A DNA stretch of 46,598 nucleotides from Candidatus Babelota bacterium. GTDB taxonomy: Bacteria; Babelota; Babeliae; Babelales; Vermiphilaceae. Shown piece by piece: positions 23,122 through 32,082 of the stretch (the stretch's first letter is position 1; each line of letters opens with the position of its first letter). The position numbers were made by a program, and so were the translations under genes. Location: NCBI GenBank assembly GCA_029262575.1, contig JAJCZC010000016.1, forward strand, positions 1 through 46,598, written 5' to 3'. The notes under the pieces were generated by a model, which had not been told where the DNA came from, did no database searches, and saw only the letters and a program-made list of their open reading frames with translations.

Positions 23122-23769
23122 TTATTTCTGTACCAATAAACCAGTCACTTCAGGGGCATGCAGTGCGTGTAAATTGATCATGCATTGTTGAATTGTATCT
23201 GCTTTGGTATCAATCATAATGATATGCTGGCAATCTGGTTGCCACATGCGAATGTAGTTAAATATAGCATCAGCGACTCGAGCATCATCTAGGTAAATGA
23301 TACCTGTATTGCATTCAACAATTTTTGGATATTCAGGGTTTTTAGTAGGTATTACCACGAGCATTCTTTTAGCTTCTTTTTTTATTCCGTGCTTATAACA
23401 AGCGCCACGGACTAAGTGTGACCAGCGTAATTTTCGTCGCGTCATACCAATGCAATTAGGTGCAATTTGTGCTGCGGCTAAGTAGATAGGATCGATTGAT
23501 TTCATCGTGTTATTAATGGTAGCAATAAACTCATACCCTTCTTTCCGTTGTTTTCGGCACAATGATTGTGCGCGTTTTAGTGGCTCCTTATAATCTCTTG
23601 TTAATAATTGCTCCATACCATCAAGATCTATGTTGATAAATACGCACGTGTTTTCATTGGATTCTTGTTGCAAGTAAAAAAGTGCTTGTCGCAGATTGCA
23701 GGAATAGATTTCGGCATTGAGTTGGATTATGCAATTGAATAGTAATATAAGTGATAGTAGATTCTTCAT
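23122..23769 (-). CDS. Exported HAD-like (DUF2608-type) protein
   Basis: The 215-residue product has a signal peptide (LLSLILLFNCIIQLNAE). The mature part follows the order seen in DUF2608/HAD-like exported proteins of intracellular bacteria: CVFINIDLDGMEQLL where the first Asp motif is expected, IGMTRRKLRWSHLV, NTGIIYLDDARVADAIFNYI, then IIMIDTKADTIQQCMINL. The canonical DxDNTL loop is degraded, so phosphatase activity is doubtful. The assignment is from pattern and is moderate at best. The gene is convergent with the toxin. Confidence 0.5.
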   Translation of the reverse strand: MKNLLSLILLFNCIIQLNAEIYSCNLRQALFYLQQESNENTCVFINIDLDGMEQLLTRDYKEPLKRAQSLCRKQRKEGYEFIATINNTMKSIDPIYLAAAQIAPNCIGMTRRKLRWSHLVRGACYKHGIKKEAKRMLVVIPTKNPEYPKIVECNTGIIYLDDARVADAIFNYIRMWQPDCQHIIMIDTKADTIQQCMINLHALHAPEVTGLLVQK

Positions 23770-23848
23770 TTGACCCTTTTATTTGTTTTGGCTTTTTGTG
23801 CAGTATAGTCCCTTGAGAATGAATTGCCAATATCGATTATAGAAAGAC

Positions 23849-24703
23849 TTAATTAAAAAAATCTTGTAAGCCCTGTGCAAACTCTGTCTGCTCGTTGAAT
23901 GTTTTTTCGGTTATAGTCCCAAATTGACTGCGGCATTTCGGGCACCTGGAGTTATGCTCACGCGCTTTAAGCGAACATGCTCGATGAAAACATGTATAAC
24001 AACAATCATGAAGAGTTACATTCACTGTTTGAATTTCATCCATGCAAATAAGGCATCCGCCTTGAAAGTTTTGGCGAATGCGCAATTCGTGCAGGCACAC
24101 TTTTTGTTGAGCGTAACTTTCAATAGATCTTTTTGAGAAGAGATTACTAGTTTGCCCATAATCTCCAGCACCTAAAGTGATGAGCATTTTGCATATATCA
24201 TGAGCATCTGCATCATAAGCAGATTCAAGCAATGATTTATTGTTGCGTTGTAAGCTGATTAATGAGCGCGGTGAGTTTCTTTGGATGTCTATTTGCTTCA
24301 GCAACGTATCAGCTTGAGGGTGTTTTAAGAGTACTGTAAGCAATGGGATATAATGTCTCAACATTGCGTGATGCAAAAGGTTGCGTTGTTGATGATCTTT
24401 GAACTCGATGATTTCGGGGAACTTTTTGAGTACATGTGAAATTGATGATGTTTCCATTCTGAACAAGTTTTTCGCAGGGCCCGATGGGTCTATTTCAATG
24501 TGAGGTTCAGGGTGCCTTTCAGTTGGCGGTATATCGGGCATTCTTTTTTTTCTGCAACAATATGATAATAATGCTCCTGTGAAGACCACAGTAGAAATGA
24601 TGGCTGGCGCAAGTATGGTTGAATCAGCCCAATCGTCATTAGCTGTTTGCAAAATAGAGGTATACATCACCAATGATAGTAGGAACATCTTTTTTTTGAA
24701 CAT
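23849..24703 (-). CDS. Membrane-anchored ankyrin plus RING-type protein
   Basis: The 284-residue product has a signal or anchor (FLLSLVMYTSILQTAN) and a membrane helix (about 27-47, STILAPAIISTVVFTGALLS) followed by CCRKKR. Two to three ankyrin-like repeats follow (NLLHHAMLRHYIPLLTVLLK, SLLESAYDADAHDICKMLIT). A C-terminal RING domain starts near residue 213: CLICMDE, CCYTCFHRAC, then CPKCRSQFG. The spacing fits a RING-H2, with the fourth ligand position occupied by Thr or Cys instead of His. RING domains recruit ubiquitin-conjugating enzymes in eukaryotes, so a host-directed E3-ligase role is a reasonable inference. It starts 2 bp after the ftsY stop with its ribosome binding site (GAGGCATAATC) inside ftsY, so translation is coupled. 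Confidence 0.8.
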   Translation of the reverse strand: MFKKKMFLLSLVMYTSILQTANDDWADSTILAPAIISTVVFTGALLSYCCRKKRMPDIPPTERHPEPHIEIDPSGPAKNLFRMETSSISHVLKKFPEIIEFKDHQQRNLLHHAMLRHYIPLLTVLLKHPQADTLLKQIDIQRNSPRSLISLQRNNKSLLESAYDADAHDICKMLITLGAGDYGQTSNLFSKRSIESYAQQKVCLHELRIRQNFQGGCLICMDEIQTVNVTLHDCCYTCFHRACSLKAREHNSRCPKCRSQFGTITEKTFNEQTEFAQGLQDFFN

Positions 24704-24705
24704 GA

Positions 24706-25596
24706 TTATGCCTCGAGTAATTCTTTCACGTATGTTTGCGCATCGAATGGTTTGCAATCTTTTAGTTGTTCTCCAAATGAGATAAATGCAATCGGAATAT
24801 TGAGTTGATTTGCAATGGAAAAAACAATGCCGCCTTTGCCCGTGCCGTCCATTTTGGTGAGCACAATGCCCGAAACATCTGTGCTATCATTAAATAATTG
24901 TGCTTGTTCAAATGAATTTTGTCCAAGCATAGCATCAATCGTGAGCAATGTGCAAATCTTGTGATCGGGTAATTTCTTTGCAATGATCCGTTTAATCTTT
25001 TCAAGTTCACGCATTAAGTTTGTTTTTGTTTGCAAGCGTCCTGCTGTATCTATTATTAATTGGTCAAAGTTATCGTTGTTGAATCGTTCGCATCCAGTAA
25101 AAACAACCGATGCTGGATCTTGGCCGGTTTTGCCAAGTTCGATGGCAGTGTCGGTTTTTTGTGCCCATTGCATGAGCTGTTCAGGTGCAGCAGCCCTGAA
25201 TGTATCAGCTGCAATAAACAATGTTTTTTTGCCTTCTTGTTTTGCTTTGTGTGCTAATTTGCCAGCAAAGGTTGTTTTGCCGCTGCCATTAATGCCAACA
25301 AGTAGATAAACGGTGCAATCAGTTTGTGGCTCTTTTTCTTGCAAGATAGTAAGCAATTGTTCTCTTAGTGCAGTTTTTAAATCGTTACCGTCTTTAAGGT
25401 CGCCGGCATTATGCGCGTTTTTTAGTTGTTCCATAATTGCGCGTGTTGTTTTCACGCCGGTATCGGCTTGCAACAATATAAGCTCGAGCTCTTTGAGCGT
25501 TTGCTCATCAATGGCCGTTTTGCCAAACAATGAACCGAGTTTGCTGGTCACAGCGGTATATATTTTTGATAGGGTGTTTTTTATAAAACCAAACAT
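24706..25596 (-). CDS. ftsY: Signal recognition particle receptor FtsY
   Basis: FtsY docks SRP-ribosome complexes at the membrane for co-translational insertion. The 296-residue product lacks the long acidic A-domain of the E. coli protein and starts with an amphipathic helix (FGFIKNTLSKIYTAVTSKLG). The N-domain follows, then the G-domain: GINGSGKTTFAGKLA (P-loop, about 101-115), DTFRAAAPEQL, DTAGRLQTKTNLM and TKMDGTGKGG. All GTPase motifs are intact. It is the first gene of a pair with the ankyrin-RING gene, which begins 2 bp after its stop. Confidence 0.96.
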   Translation of the reverse strand: MFGFIKNTLSKIYTAVTSKLGSLFGKTAIDEQTLKELELILLQADTGVKTTRAIMEQLKNAHNAGDLKDGNDLKTALREQLLTILQEKEPQTDCTVYLLVGINGSGKTTFAGKLAHKAKQEGKKTLFIAADTFRAAAPEQLMQWAQKTDTAIELGKTGQDPASVVFTGCERFNNDNFDQLIIDTAGRLQTKTNLMRELEKIKRIIAKKLPDHKICTLLTIDAMLGQNSFEQAQLFNDSTDVSGIVLTKMDGTGKGGIVFSIANQLNIPIAFISFGEQLKDCKPFDAQTYVKELLEA

Positions 25597-25669
25597 AGGT
25601 GCCTTTACTTAATTTTTAGCTATTATTGTTTATGTTAGTATATATCGATTTTATTGATTTGTAACCACA

Positions 25670-26167
25670 TCACAGGCGAGATGACATTGCTACTTGTTGC
25701 AGTTGGGCCAATGTTTGTTGTTCATCATGAGCAATGCGTTGCAATAAGCTCATTCCTCTGAGTATTGCTTGGTGGGTGTTTTGAAGATTGCTGATTTCAG
25801 ATTGAGAAAAAACGGGCTGCGCTGTCTTTATACATTTTTTTGTGATATTCCATGCAATATCGTTGTCTCTTTGTAGAGCCAAGCAATCTTGTGATGATTT
25901 ATATAGTTTTATCTTATTATTAATTTGATACATGTGCATGAAATAAGCATTTTGGGGTATGCGGCGATTTTGTACCATATGCATGAGGTATAGTTTATGC
26001 GTTTCTTTCATGATAATTTGTTCTTGAAGCTTCAATAAAGCTATGTTTTGGAGTTTGATGTTTTTTTGCATCAAGCCAAAAGCATATGTATCACTTTCTG
26101 TGCGAGCGCAAGCAAATATGTTGTTTATCGTGAATACAACATATAAAAGCAATGTGTATTTGATCAA
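25670..26167 (-). CDS. Exported helical protein of unknown function
   Basis: The 165-residue product has a signal peptide (YTLLLYVVFTINNIFACA). The mature part is Gln/Met-rich and helical (NIALLKLQEQIIMKETHKLY, HDEQQTLAQLQQVAM) and may form coiled coil. No family is recognised. It sits between ftsY and an ankyrin-RING gene on the same strand, 53 bp from the latter, and may share its transcript. Confidence 0.6.
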   Translation of the reverse strand: MIKYTLLLYVVFTINNIFACARTESDTYAFGLMQKNIKLQNIALLKLQEQIIMKETHKLYLMHMVQNRRIPQNAYFMHMYQINNKIKLYKSSQDCLALQRDNDIAWNITKKCIKTAQPVFSQSEISNLQNTHQAILRGMSLLQRIAHDEQQTLAQLQQVAMSSRL

Positions 26168-26220
26168 GTTGTGTCCTCATGTGAAAAGAATAATATTTAA
26201 TATTAAAGATTATATAATTA

Positions 26221-27597
26221 CTATTTGATCGCAAGCATTTTTTCGCTCGATTTTTTTTGGGTGTGGAGTAATGTGTATAATTTATTTTTGCGTTTGCACC
26301 ATGGGCAGTCCATTTTTTTTGCAGTAATCTGTTTTTCACAGGTTAGGCATACCATTTTACTGCAGCAGCTAAAGATGCTTGGCCAGCGGTTTTCATCAAA
26401 TTCTTCAAAGCAGATACCACATTCGCCCGAGATGCTACTGCACTGTGCACTCTTTGAAGATGATGCATTGTTAGAGGTGTCGCCTAGAGATCGGTCGGTA
26501 AGTGCTGAAAGTAAAGTGTCGGTTGTTTTTTCTCTTGTGCTTTTGTCTTTCATGTCCATGCACATATGCAAAGCGCTCACATGATGAGCGGTGTATTCAA
26601 TCTCTGGATTTTTGCTTTGATTGTGTACTATTTTTAAAGATAAGATATAACGAACAACCGGTTCTTTTTTTGAGAGCAATGCAAGCATTAAAGGTGTTTG
26701 ATCTTTTTTATTTTTAGCATTGATATTTGCGTTGCATTTGAGTAACTCCTGCAATAGATTCAAGTTGCCTTTTTGTGCGGCGTAATGTACTGCGGTCATA
26801 CCTAGAATATCTTGTATATTTGGATCGGCACCTAATTCGAGCAATAGGCGAATGGTTGCCAAATGACCTCTGTCTATTGCATGCAATAAAGGCGTTTTTC
26901 CCATCTTATCAGTAAGGTTTATTATTGTTTCTTTTGGGCAATCGGTAAGAAGTACTTTAATTAAATCAGGTGCGCACATATTCGCAGCATGATGCAAGGG
27001 TGTCATACCTTTCAAATCAGTAATATATGGGTCAGCCTTTTCTTTTAGTAAGAGTTGCATGGTGTCTGTTTTGTGACCTAGTGTTGCATAGAGTAGTGGT
27101 GATTTGCCTTTTTCATCACGAAGGTTTATGTCCGCTCTATAGCGGATCAAAAATTTGATGCTATTCTCCCTATCAAGTTGCACTGCTATATGCAACGCAG
27201 CTTGTCCATTTTTATCTAATCCATTGATGCTGAAGGTTTTTGGGGCATAGCGTAATATTTGTTCCATTGCTTTTGTGTCATCCTTAATTGTCATGCTGTT
27301 TAGAGTTGTATTCAATGGGTTGCATATAACAATTTTATTGTGTTTTTTATTAATAATTCCTTGCTGTTGTAAGTTGTCGATAAGTTGAGAGCCTTGTTCA
27401 AGCGTTTCTTGTAAGATATTAATCTTTTTTTGTATGCGCTCAGCTTCGCGTTCTGCTGATGATACATGTGCTTGATGGACTCCAAGCCCAGTAAAAAGGC
27501 CGGCGATAGCCGCGGGCATGATTTTTTCGAGCCAATGGTTATCACTTGCATGTGCTGATGACAGGATGCTTAGTGCCAATAGTCCTATGTATCGCAT
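26221..27597 (-). CDS. Exported ankyrin-repeat protein with C-terminal RING-type domain
   Basis: The 458-residue product has a signal peptide (YIGLLALSILSSAHAS) and a coiled coil (about 45-75, AEREAERIQKKINILQETLE). Six to seven regular ankyrin repeats follow (about 100-330): AALHIAVQLDRENSIKFLIR, SPLLYATLGHKTDTMQLLLK, TPLHHAANMCAPDLIKVLLT, TPLLHAIDRGHLATIRLLLE, TAVHYAAQKGNLNLLQELLK. A Ser-rich linker leads to a RING-like domain (about 391-432): CGICFEEF, CCSKMVCLTC, CPWCKRK. The usual zinc-binding His is Lys, a variant also seen in some protist RING proteins with the pattern CCGKxICxxC. An E3-ligase-like role towards a host is inference. A GGGGG tract precedes the start. Confidence 0.88.
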   Translation of the reverse strand: MRYIGLLALSILSSAHASDNHWLEKIMPAAIAGLFTGLGVHQAHVSSAEREAERIQKKINILQETLEQGSQLIDNLQQQGIINKKHNKIVICNPLNTTLNSMTIKDDTKAMEQILRYAPKTFSINGLDKNGQAALHIAVQLDRENSIKFLIRYRADINLRDEKGKSPLLYATLGHKTDTMQLLLKEKADPYITDLKGMTPLHHAANMCAPDLIKVLLTDCPKETIINLTDKMGKTPLLHAIDRGHLATIRLLLELGADPNIQDILGMTAVHYAAQKGNLNLLQELLKCNANINAKNKKDQTPLMLALLSKKEPVVRYILSLKIVHNQSKNPEIEYTAHHVSALHMCMDMKDKSTREKTTDTLLSALTDRSLGDTSNNASSSKSAQCSSISGECGICFEEFDENRWPSIFSCCSKMVCLTCEKQITAKKMDCPWCKRKNKLYTLLHTQKKSSEKMLAIK

Positions 27598-27671
27598 AGT
27601 CGTCCCCCTTGTTCCTTGAAATATGCGCTACATTTTAGGGTTATAGAGTTGCATTGATAAAAGCAATGATT

Positions 27672-28262
27672 TTAAGTGATTGATTGAACGCGGGCAAGGA
27701 ATAGTTTGAGCCTTCGATAGTCATTATCGGTGAGCAACGAAAAGGTTTCTATCATTTCGTGGAGTTTGCTTTTGTTTAAGATGCCCAATTCTTTTTGTTG
27801 CTTGAATAGGGCCAATAAGAGTTCATCGATATTGCATATCTGATGTGAAAAACTAAAGAGGGTGTGCAGGTAGGTGTCATGAAAAAAGAACGTTTTTAAG
27901 GTATCTTTATCCATTGGGCTGATGAACGCATGAATTTTAGGTGGCTCCGGGCTAATTGTGTAGTGTATGGTGCCTTTTTCTTGATAGCCCAAAATGAGGC
28001 ATGAAAAAGTGGTTTTTAAAAATGAAAAAATTTGTGGCTGTTCGGCAAGAAGCTCTTCTTCGGTTTTTTGATAAACAAATGGTGAGCGATTAGGATCCAT
28101 TGAGCCAGTTTGCACTTGATGCACAATAGCAAAAATCTTTTTGGAGCTCGCATCTATTTGAACTAATGAACCAAATGATGCAAAAGTGTCCCATTGCCAA
28201 CTTTGTGCGGTAAAGCTATGGAGTGAACTTTCAATAACTTCAGCAAATGCTGTTTGTTTCAT
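27672..28262 (-). CDS. HAS-barrel-type domain protein
   Basis: The 196-residue product resembles small HAS-barrel proteins known mostly from cyanobacteria: AEVIESSLHSFTAQSWQW, then FGSLVQIDASSKKIFAIVHQ, a TGSMDPNR(S/A) segment, EEELLAEQPQIFSFLKTTFS and the PPKIHAFISPM block. HAS-barrels occur at the N-termini of HerA-type ATPases and in ATP-synthase-like proteins, where they mediate assembly. Here the domain stands alone, so its partner is unknown. It overlaps the end of rnhB by 4 bp (ATGA), so the two are translationally coupled. There is no signal peptide. Confidence 0.6.
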   Translation of the reverse strand: MKQTAFAEVIESSLHSFTAQSWQWDTFASFGSLVQIDASSKKIFAIVHQVQTGSMDPNRSPFVYQKTEEELLAEQPQIFSFLKTTFSCLILGYQEKGTIHYTISPEPPKIHAFISPMDKDTLKTFFFHDTYLHTLFSFSHQICNIDELLLALFKQQKELGILNKSKLHEMIETFSLLTDNDYRRLKLFLARVQSIT

Positions 28263-28990
28263 AATAATTCTTGCGTTGGAAGTTGAAATAAAGTTTGTTG
28301 CTCATTCTCATCATTATCCATTTGTGTTGATAAGGCAAGATTTTTTAGATAAGTTTTACGATGCAAGATAACGAAGTTGTGTTCAGCAAGGGCTTGTTTG
28401 TGGCGCGTTGTGCCATAGCCTTTATTACTATACCAAATATAATGAGGAAAATAGGTGTTCATGTGTTGCATCATTTGGTCTCGTTTTATTTTTGCAATAA
28501 TCGATGCGGCTGCAATCGAGGTTGATTTTTTTTCACCGAATGGAAAGTGAGCAATGGGAATATCAGCATAACTTTGCGCATGCATGGTGAGTGGCATAGC
28601 ATCAACTACGATTGTTTTTGGTTTTTGTGATGCAATAGCTAGGAGATTCATTAATGCTCGGCGCATAGCAATCATAGTTGCATGCCAAATATTATGCTTG
28701 TCAATTAATCTATGATGCACAATGCCGTAGCCATATTGGCAATGTTTAGTAATCCATTTGTGTGCTTGTTGGCGTTCTTCAAGGCTCATCTTTTTTGAGT
28801 CCTTGAGCAGTTTATATGAAGTGTTTGGAGGCAGGATAACGGCAGCCGTCACTAGAGGGCCAGCTAAACAACCGCGCCCAACTTCATCAATGCCGCAGAT
28901 AACCTGGTTGTTTTGCCATGCAGCATGCTCATGCGTGTTCTTTTTCATGAACGGGCGTTTTTTGTTATTATTGTTCTGCTTTTGTCTCAT
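28259..28990 (-). CDS. rnhB: Ribonuclease HII
   Basis: RNase HII cleaves RNA in RNA-DNA hybrids and removes misincorporated ribonucleotides. The catalytic motif GIDEVGRGCLAGPLVTAAV (Asp/Glu near residues 33-34), the central VDAMPL Asp and the KSTSIAAASIIAKIKRDQMM block with its final Asp are all present. I chose the ATG at 28990, preceded by AAAGGTACATT; an upstream ATG at 29047 gives residues that do not look like the family. The N-terminus has a short Asn/Lys-rich extension. It overlaps the HAS-barrel gene by 4 bp. Confidence 0.95.
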   Translation of the reverse strand: MRQKQNNNNKKRPFMKKNTHEHAAWQNNQVICGIDEVGRGCLAGPLVTAAVILPPNTSYKLLKDSKKMSLEERQQAHKWITKHCQYGYGIVHHRLIDKHNIWHATMIAMRRALMNLLAIASQKPKTIVVDAMPLTMHAQSYADIPIAHFPFGEKKSTSIAAASIIAKIKRDQMMQHMNTYFPHYIWYSNKGYGTTRHKQALAEHNFVILHRKTYLKNLALSTQMDNDENEQQTLFQLPTQELL

Positions 28991-29179
28991 TGAATGTACC
29001 TTTATAAGCTTGATTTGATCATAGCATTGATATAGTGCTGGTGTCAAAGAATTGACGATTGCTAGCCTTTTACCATTTTGATGTTATGCAGGCAGGTTAC
29101 AATTTTTAGACAATGACATTAAATTCGTTTAAAGTTAATTTGTAATTATCGGGAAGTTTTCAATGTATTAGGAACTTGT

Positions 29180-30637
29180 ATGAACTATTTTTATATGCTT
29201 GCTTTGTTATGTGTGATTTCGCAATGTGCGGGTGCGCGAGTAGATAAAGAGGCGAGGTCTAACAACATAATCATTGGCGATCCGGGTTCAAATGAGGCGC
29301 GTGTTCCTAAATTTGTTGGGCTGGATGCATCTTTTTTGAATGATTCTTTTGCCAATGAGTCAGAGATACTTGCGTATAAAAATAAAATTGAACAACGAAA
29401 CAAATGTAGTGCAGATATTTGGCAACGGAAAGAATGGAATTTAAATTATTATCAAGAACAAAATTTGCCCATAGTTGTCGGTAAGGTTGAAGATTCTAAG
29501 TTGTTTTCTAGTAGATACAATGGCAATGGACTTCGTTTTTTAGATTTGCCTATTTATATGCCTAAACAGGGGTGGCGCATGCCCGTAGAGCTTGAGCAAT
29601 TTAAGGAGGTTGTAAAAATGGCGGTGGAACATGAACGGCTATGCAATCCATTTTTTGAAAACGATCATTATGTTTATATTACCGTTGACCAAGGTATCGT
29701 GCCTCCCTATACTGCACAACGTCGATCAGGGTATCATTCAGATTCTTATAGGAAGATAGATACTCATAAAAGCGACTCTAATGTTTTGGTTGACCATATA
29801 TACGTCATTTGCGATAGCTGTCCAACTTTATTTGTAGGGGGACCTTTTGTATTCGATAATGTTAATCCAGAAGAAATCGATCAGGTGTTGGCGCTGTTTG
29901 CTCGAGAAGCTGCGCATAAGGAAAAAATTGTTCATGAGCCATATACACTTTTGCGCATCGATCCATATTGCGTGCATGATGCGGGAATAAATAAGAGTGA
30001 TCAGGATGTTTGTAGGACTTTTGTGAAGATATCATTTAGTAAGACGCAATATCGACATCTTGGAAATGCCCACAATGCTTTATTTGTATATGATTGGCCG
30101 ATGGTTCCCCGCTATATGGTTCCATACACTAAAGAAGCAATTGTTGAATCCGATCATCGTAAAGATAGAGACATGTTCATTGCTATTGATAAGACTGATA
30201 TAGATTTTTTGAATAAGCGCTGTAGTGTAGAGTGGGCTGATGAAAGGATATTTACCGTTGTTAAAGAGGGGTACGTTTATGCTGAACCGGCTACTGAAGG
30301 AGAAATGTTAGAAACTCGGGAGAACGGCTTTCTTGTATCGATAAACGTTGCAGTAAAGGGTGACTATAAGGTACAGTTTGCTGGCGGAAATTATGGGTTC
30401 GTTGACGAAGTAAGATTTAATCAACGCTATCTTTCCGTGCCGCATCGAAAAAATCTTTTTTGCCAAAAAAAATCACTGCGCCGAGCAGTTCGACTGAAGA
30501 AAAAGGTTCGCATGCTTGCCCCATGGGGAACCATGCATTATGCTGATATCGATGACTACTTGGTATATATTGACAATGAAGAGGTCTATTTTGTGCCGCA
30601 GGATATCTTTAAATCTTCATATAGAATATTGGATTAA
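29180..30637 (+). CDS. Exported 2-oxoglutarate/Fe(II)-oxygenase-like protein
   Basis: The 485-residue product has a signal peptide (YFYMLALLCVISQCAGA). The middle holds the spacing of a 2OG-Fe(II) dioxygenase: GYHSDSY supplies an H-x-D pair (His186, Asp188), DPYCVHDAG a distal His (about 266), and CRTFVKISFS an Arg (about 279) that could bind 2-oxoglutarate, within likely jelly-roll strands. The C-terminal part (about 340-485) has GDYKVQFAGGNYGFVDEVRF, like small 'GDY' domains that tag metabolite-linked proteins. Substrates are unknown. The start is preceded by TTAGGAACTTGT. It lies 6 bp upstream of the next gene on the same strand. Confidence 0.55.
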   Translation: MNYFYMLALLCVISQCAGARVDKEARSNNIIIGDPGSNEARVPKFVGLDASFLNDSFANESEILAYKNKIEQRNKCSADIWQRKEWNLNYYQEQNLPIVVGKVEDSKLFSSRYNGNGLRFLDLPIYMPKQGWRMPVELEQFKEVVKMAVEHERLCNPFFENDHYVYITVDQGIVPPYTAQRRSGYHSDSYRKIDTHKSDSNVLVDHIYVICDSCPTLFVGGPFVFDNVNPEEIDQVLALFAREAAHKEKIVHEPYTLLRIDPYCVHDAGINKSDQDVCRTFVKISFSKTQYRHLGNAHNALFVYDWPMVPRYMVPYTKEAIVESDHRKDRDMFIAIDKTDIDFLNKRCSVEWADERIFTVVKEGYVYAEPATEGEMLETRENGFLVSINVAVKGDYKVQFAGGNYGFVDEVRFNQRYLSVPHRKNLFCQKKSLRRAVRLKKKVRMLAPWGTMHYADIDDYLVYIDNEEVYFVPQDIFKSSYRILD

Positions 30638-30643
30638 AGGGGT

Positions 30644-32014
30644 ATGCTGTATTTTATTTTTATCAACAGTTTTTTATGCTTTTCTCTATTAGGCATTGGT
30701 GCGCAACATGATCATCTTTATCAACGACTTTTGCGGGAAACACAGGAGCACAAGAGACATCTTGCAGATATAGGACTTGCCGAAAGGGCCGAAAAAATAG
30801 ACATAACCTGTTTTGATAACGCAGGGTTTGATTTGTCCGGTGTAGATTTAGCACCATTCGAAAAGAGAGCATCTATTCCTCAGGAAGTGTTGAGCTTTGA
30901 TCCCATGGTTAAAAACACCGTAATCACTGCAGATCCAAAAGCACCATGCAATAACATTGAAGACCTAAAAAAAATACTTGATATTCGTTTGTATCCCACT
31001 CTAAAAAAACTGGTCAACAATCTTTCGGTGGATGTTTTTTTGGGAACACAGCAAGAGATGATTGCTTATTATAATGCATGTAGTGTGCAAATTCTTTTTT
31101 CATTTAATATTCCATCTTCGGCAATCTATTATTTGGCAGAATCACAGCACGGCGAATCATTTATTATTATGGCTGGTTTGGTCAGTAAAGAAAATGTCAT
31201 TGCTCAGTTAATCACTCTCAAGCTGGCGGGGCGTGCAGTTGATGATGTGAGCATTATTGGTGACTTTACCCATTTGCGCGAGTTGGTTAATCACGACATT
31301 GAAACGCTATTTGAACGATATCCTGAATTAAGTCTTTCAAGAATCGCATTAATCGTTGCTGGCTGTGGTATGAAAGATGTAGCATCTAAAATTATTTTCA
31401 AAGAATTTGGGCAAAGGTTAAAGGATCCAATCTGTTTTGATGGTGCAATTTTATCACTTACCTATGTTCCGGCTGTTTCTTTGCATGTTGATGGGTTCCT
31501 GTGTTTGGATTTGCCCTATGGCGAAATTATCAAGGACGCTTTGAGTAGTTTGTTAGAGCGGTTTAGATGTGGCTATCTTTTTTCAGGGGGAGCTGCAGGA
31601 TATGTTGGAGGTATGGGCCAGAAAGATTGCCCAAAAATAGGAGATCGCGTTTCTATAGCGCAGGTAATGCATTCGGATGGAATGGTTGCAAAGCTTCATG
31701 CGTGCGATCTTATGTTTCCTCGAGACAAAGTGAGAGGTATGCATTTGCATGTAGCAACGATTTTTCAGGAGACATTTGCATGGCTTGAGAGGGCAAAGCT
31801 CACCGGCTCTAGTGTGGATGTGGAAACATTTTATATTGTACAGGCTATTCAAGATTATAATAAAAAAAATCCTAAAATAAAGGTAAGGGCGGATTGTGGC
31901 TGTTTTATTTCTGACTATGTAGGAGAGCGGCCACTGCGAGAATATGCTCAAGCATATACAAAATATGAGGAAAGCTTTTGCCGATTTTTGCGAGATATAG
32001 AAAGGAATCCATAG
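30644..32014 (+). CDS. Exported protein, possibly nucleoside-phosphorylase-like
   Basis: This 456-residue product, with a signal peptide (FIFINSFLCFSLLGIGAQ), is not firmly recognised. In the C-terminal half, YLFSGGAAGYVGGMGQKDC then KIGDRVSIAQVMHSDGM, and later SVDVETFYIVQAI followed by IKVRADCGCFISDYVGERPL, follow the order of nucleoside-phosphorylase signatures (G-x-x-G-G-l, iGDvv, vdmEtaav, iR.isD). The N-terminal half is helical and unmatched. This reading is tentative. AAAGGGGT precedes the ATG, 6 bp after the oxygenase-like gene, so the two form an operon. Confidence 0.55.
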   Translation: MLYFIFINSFLCFSLLGIGAQHDHLYQRLLRETQEHKRHLADIGLAERAEKIDITCFDNAGFDLSGVDLAPFEKRASIPQEVLSFDPMVKNTVITADPKAPCNNIEDLKKILDIRLYPTLKKLVNNLSVDVFLGTQQEMIAYYNACSVQILFSFNIPSSAIYYLAESQHGESFIIMAGLVSKENVIAQLITLKLAGRAVDDVSIIGDFTHLRELVNHDIETLFERYPELSLSRIALIVAGCGMKDVASKIIFKEFGQRLKDPICFDGAILSLTYVPAVSLHVDGFLCLDLPYGEIIKDALSSLLERFRCGYLFSGGAAGYVGGMGQKDCPKIGDRVSIAQVMHSDGMVAKLHACDLMFPRDKVRGMHLHVATIFQETFAWLERAKLTGSSVDVETFYIVQAIQDYNKKNPKIKVRADCGCFISDYVGERPLREYAQAYTKYEESFCRFLRDIERNP

Positions 32015-32082
32015 CGGCTAGGATGCTAACGTCTAATGAAAAAAATGTTGTGATTGTAAAGGTTTATTATTAAGGGAACCCT

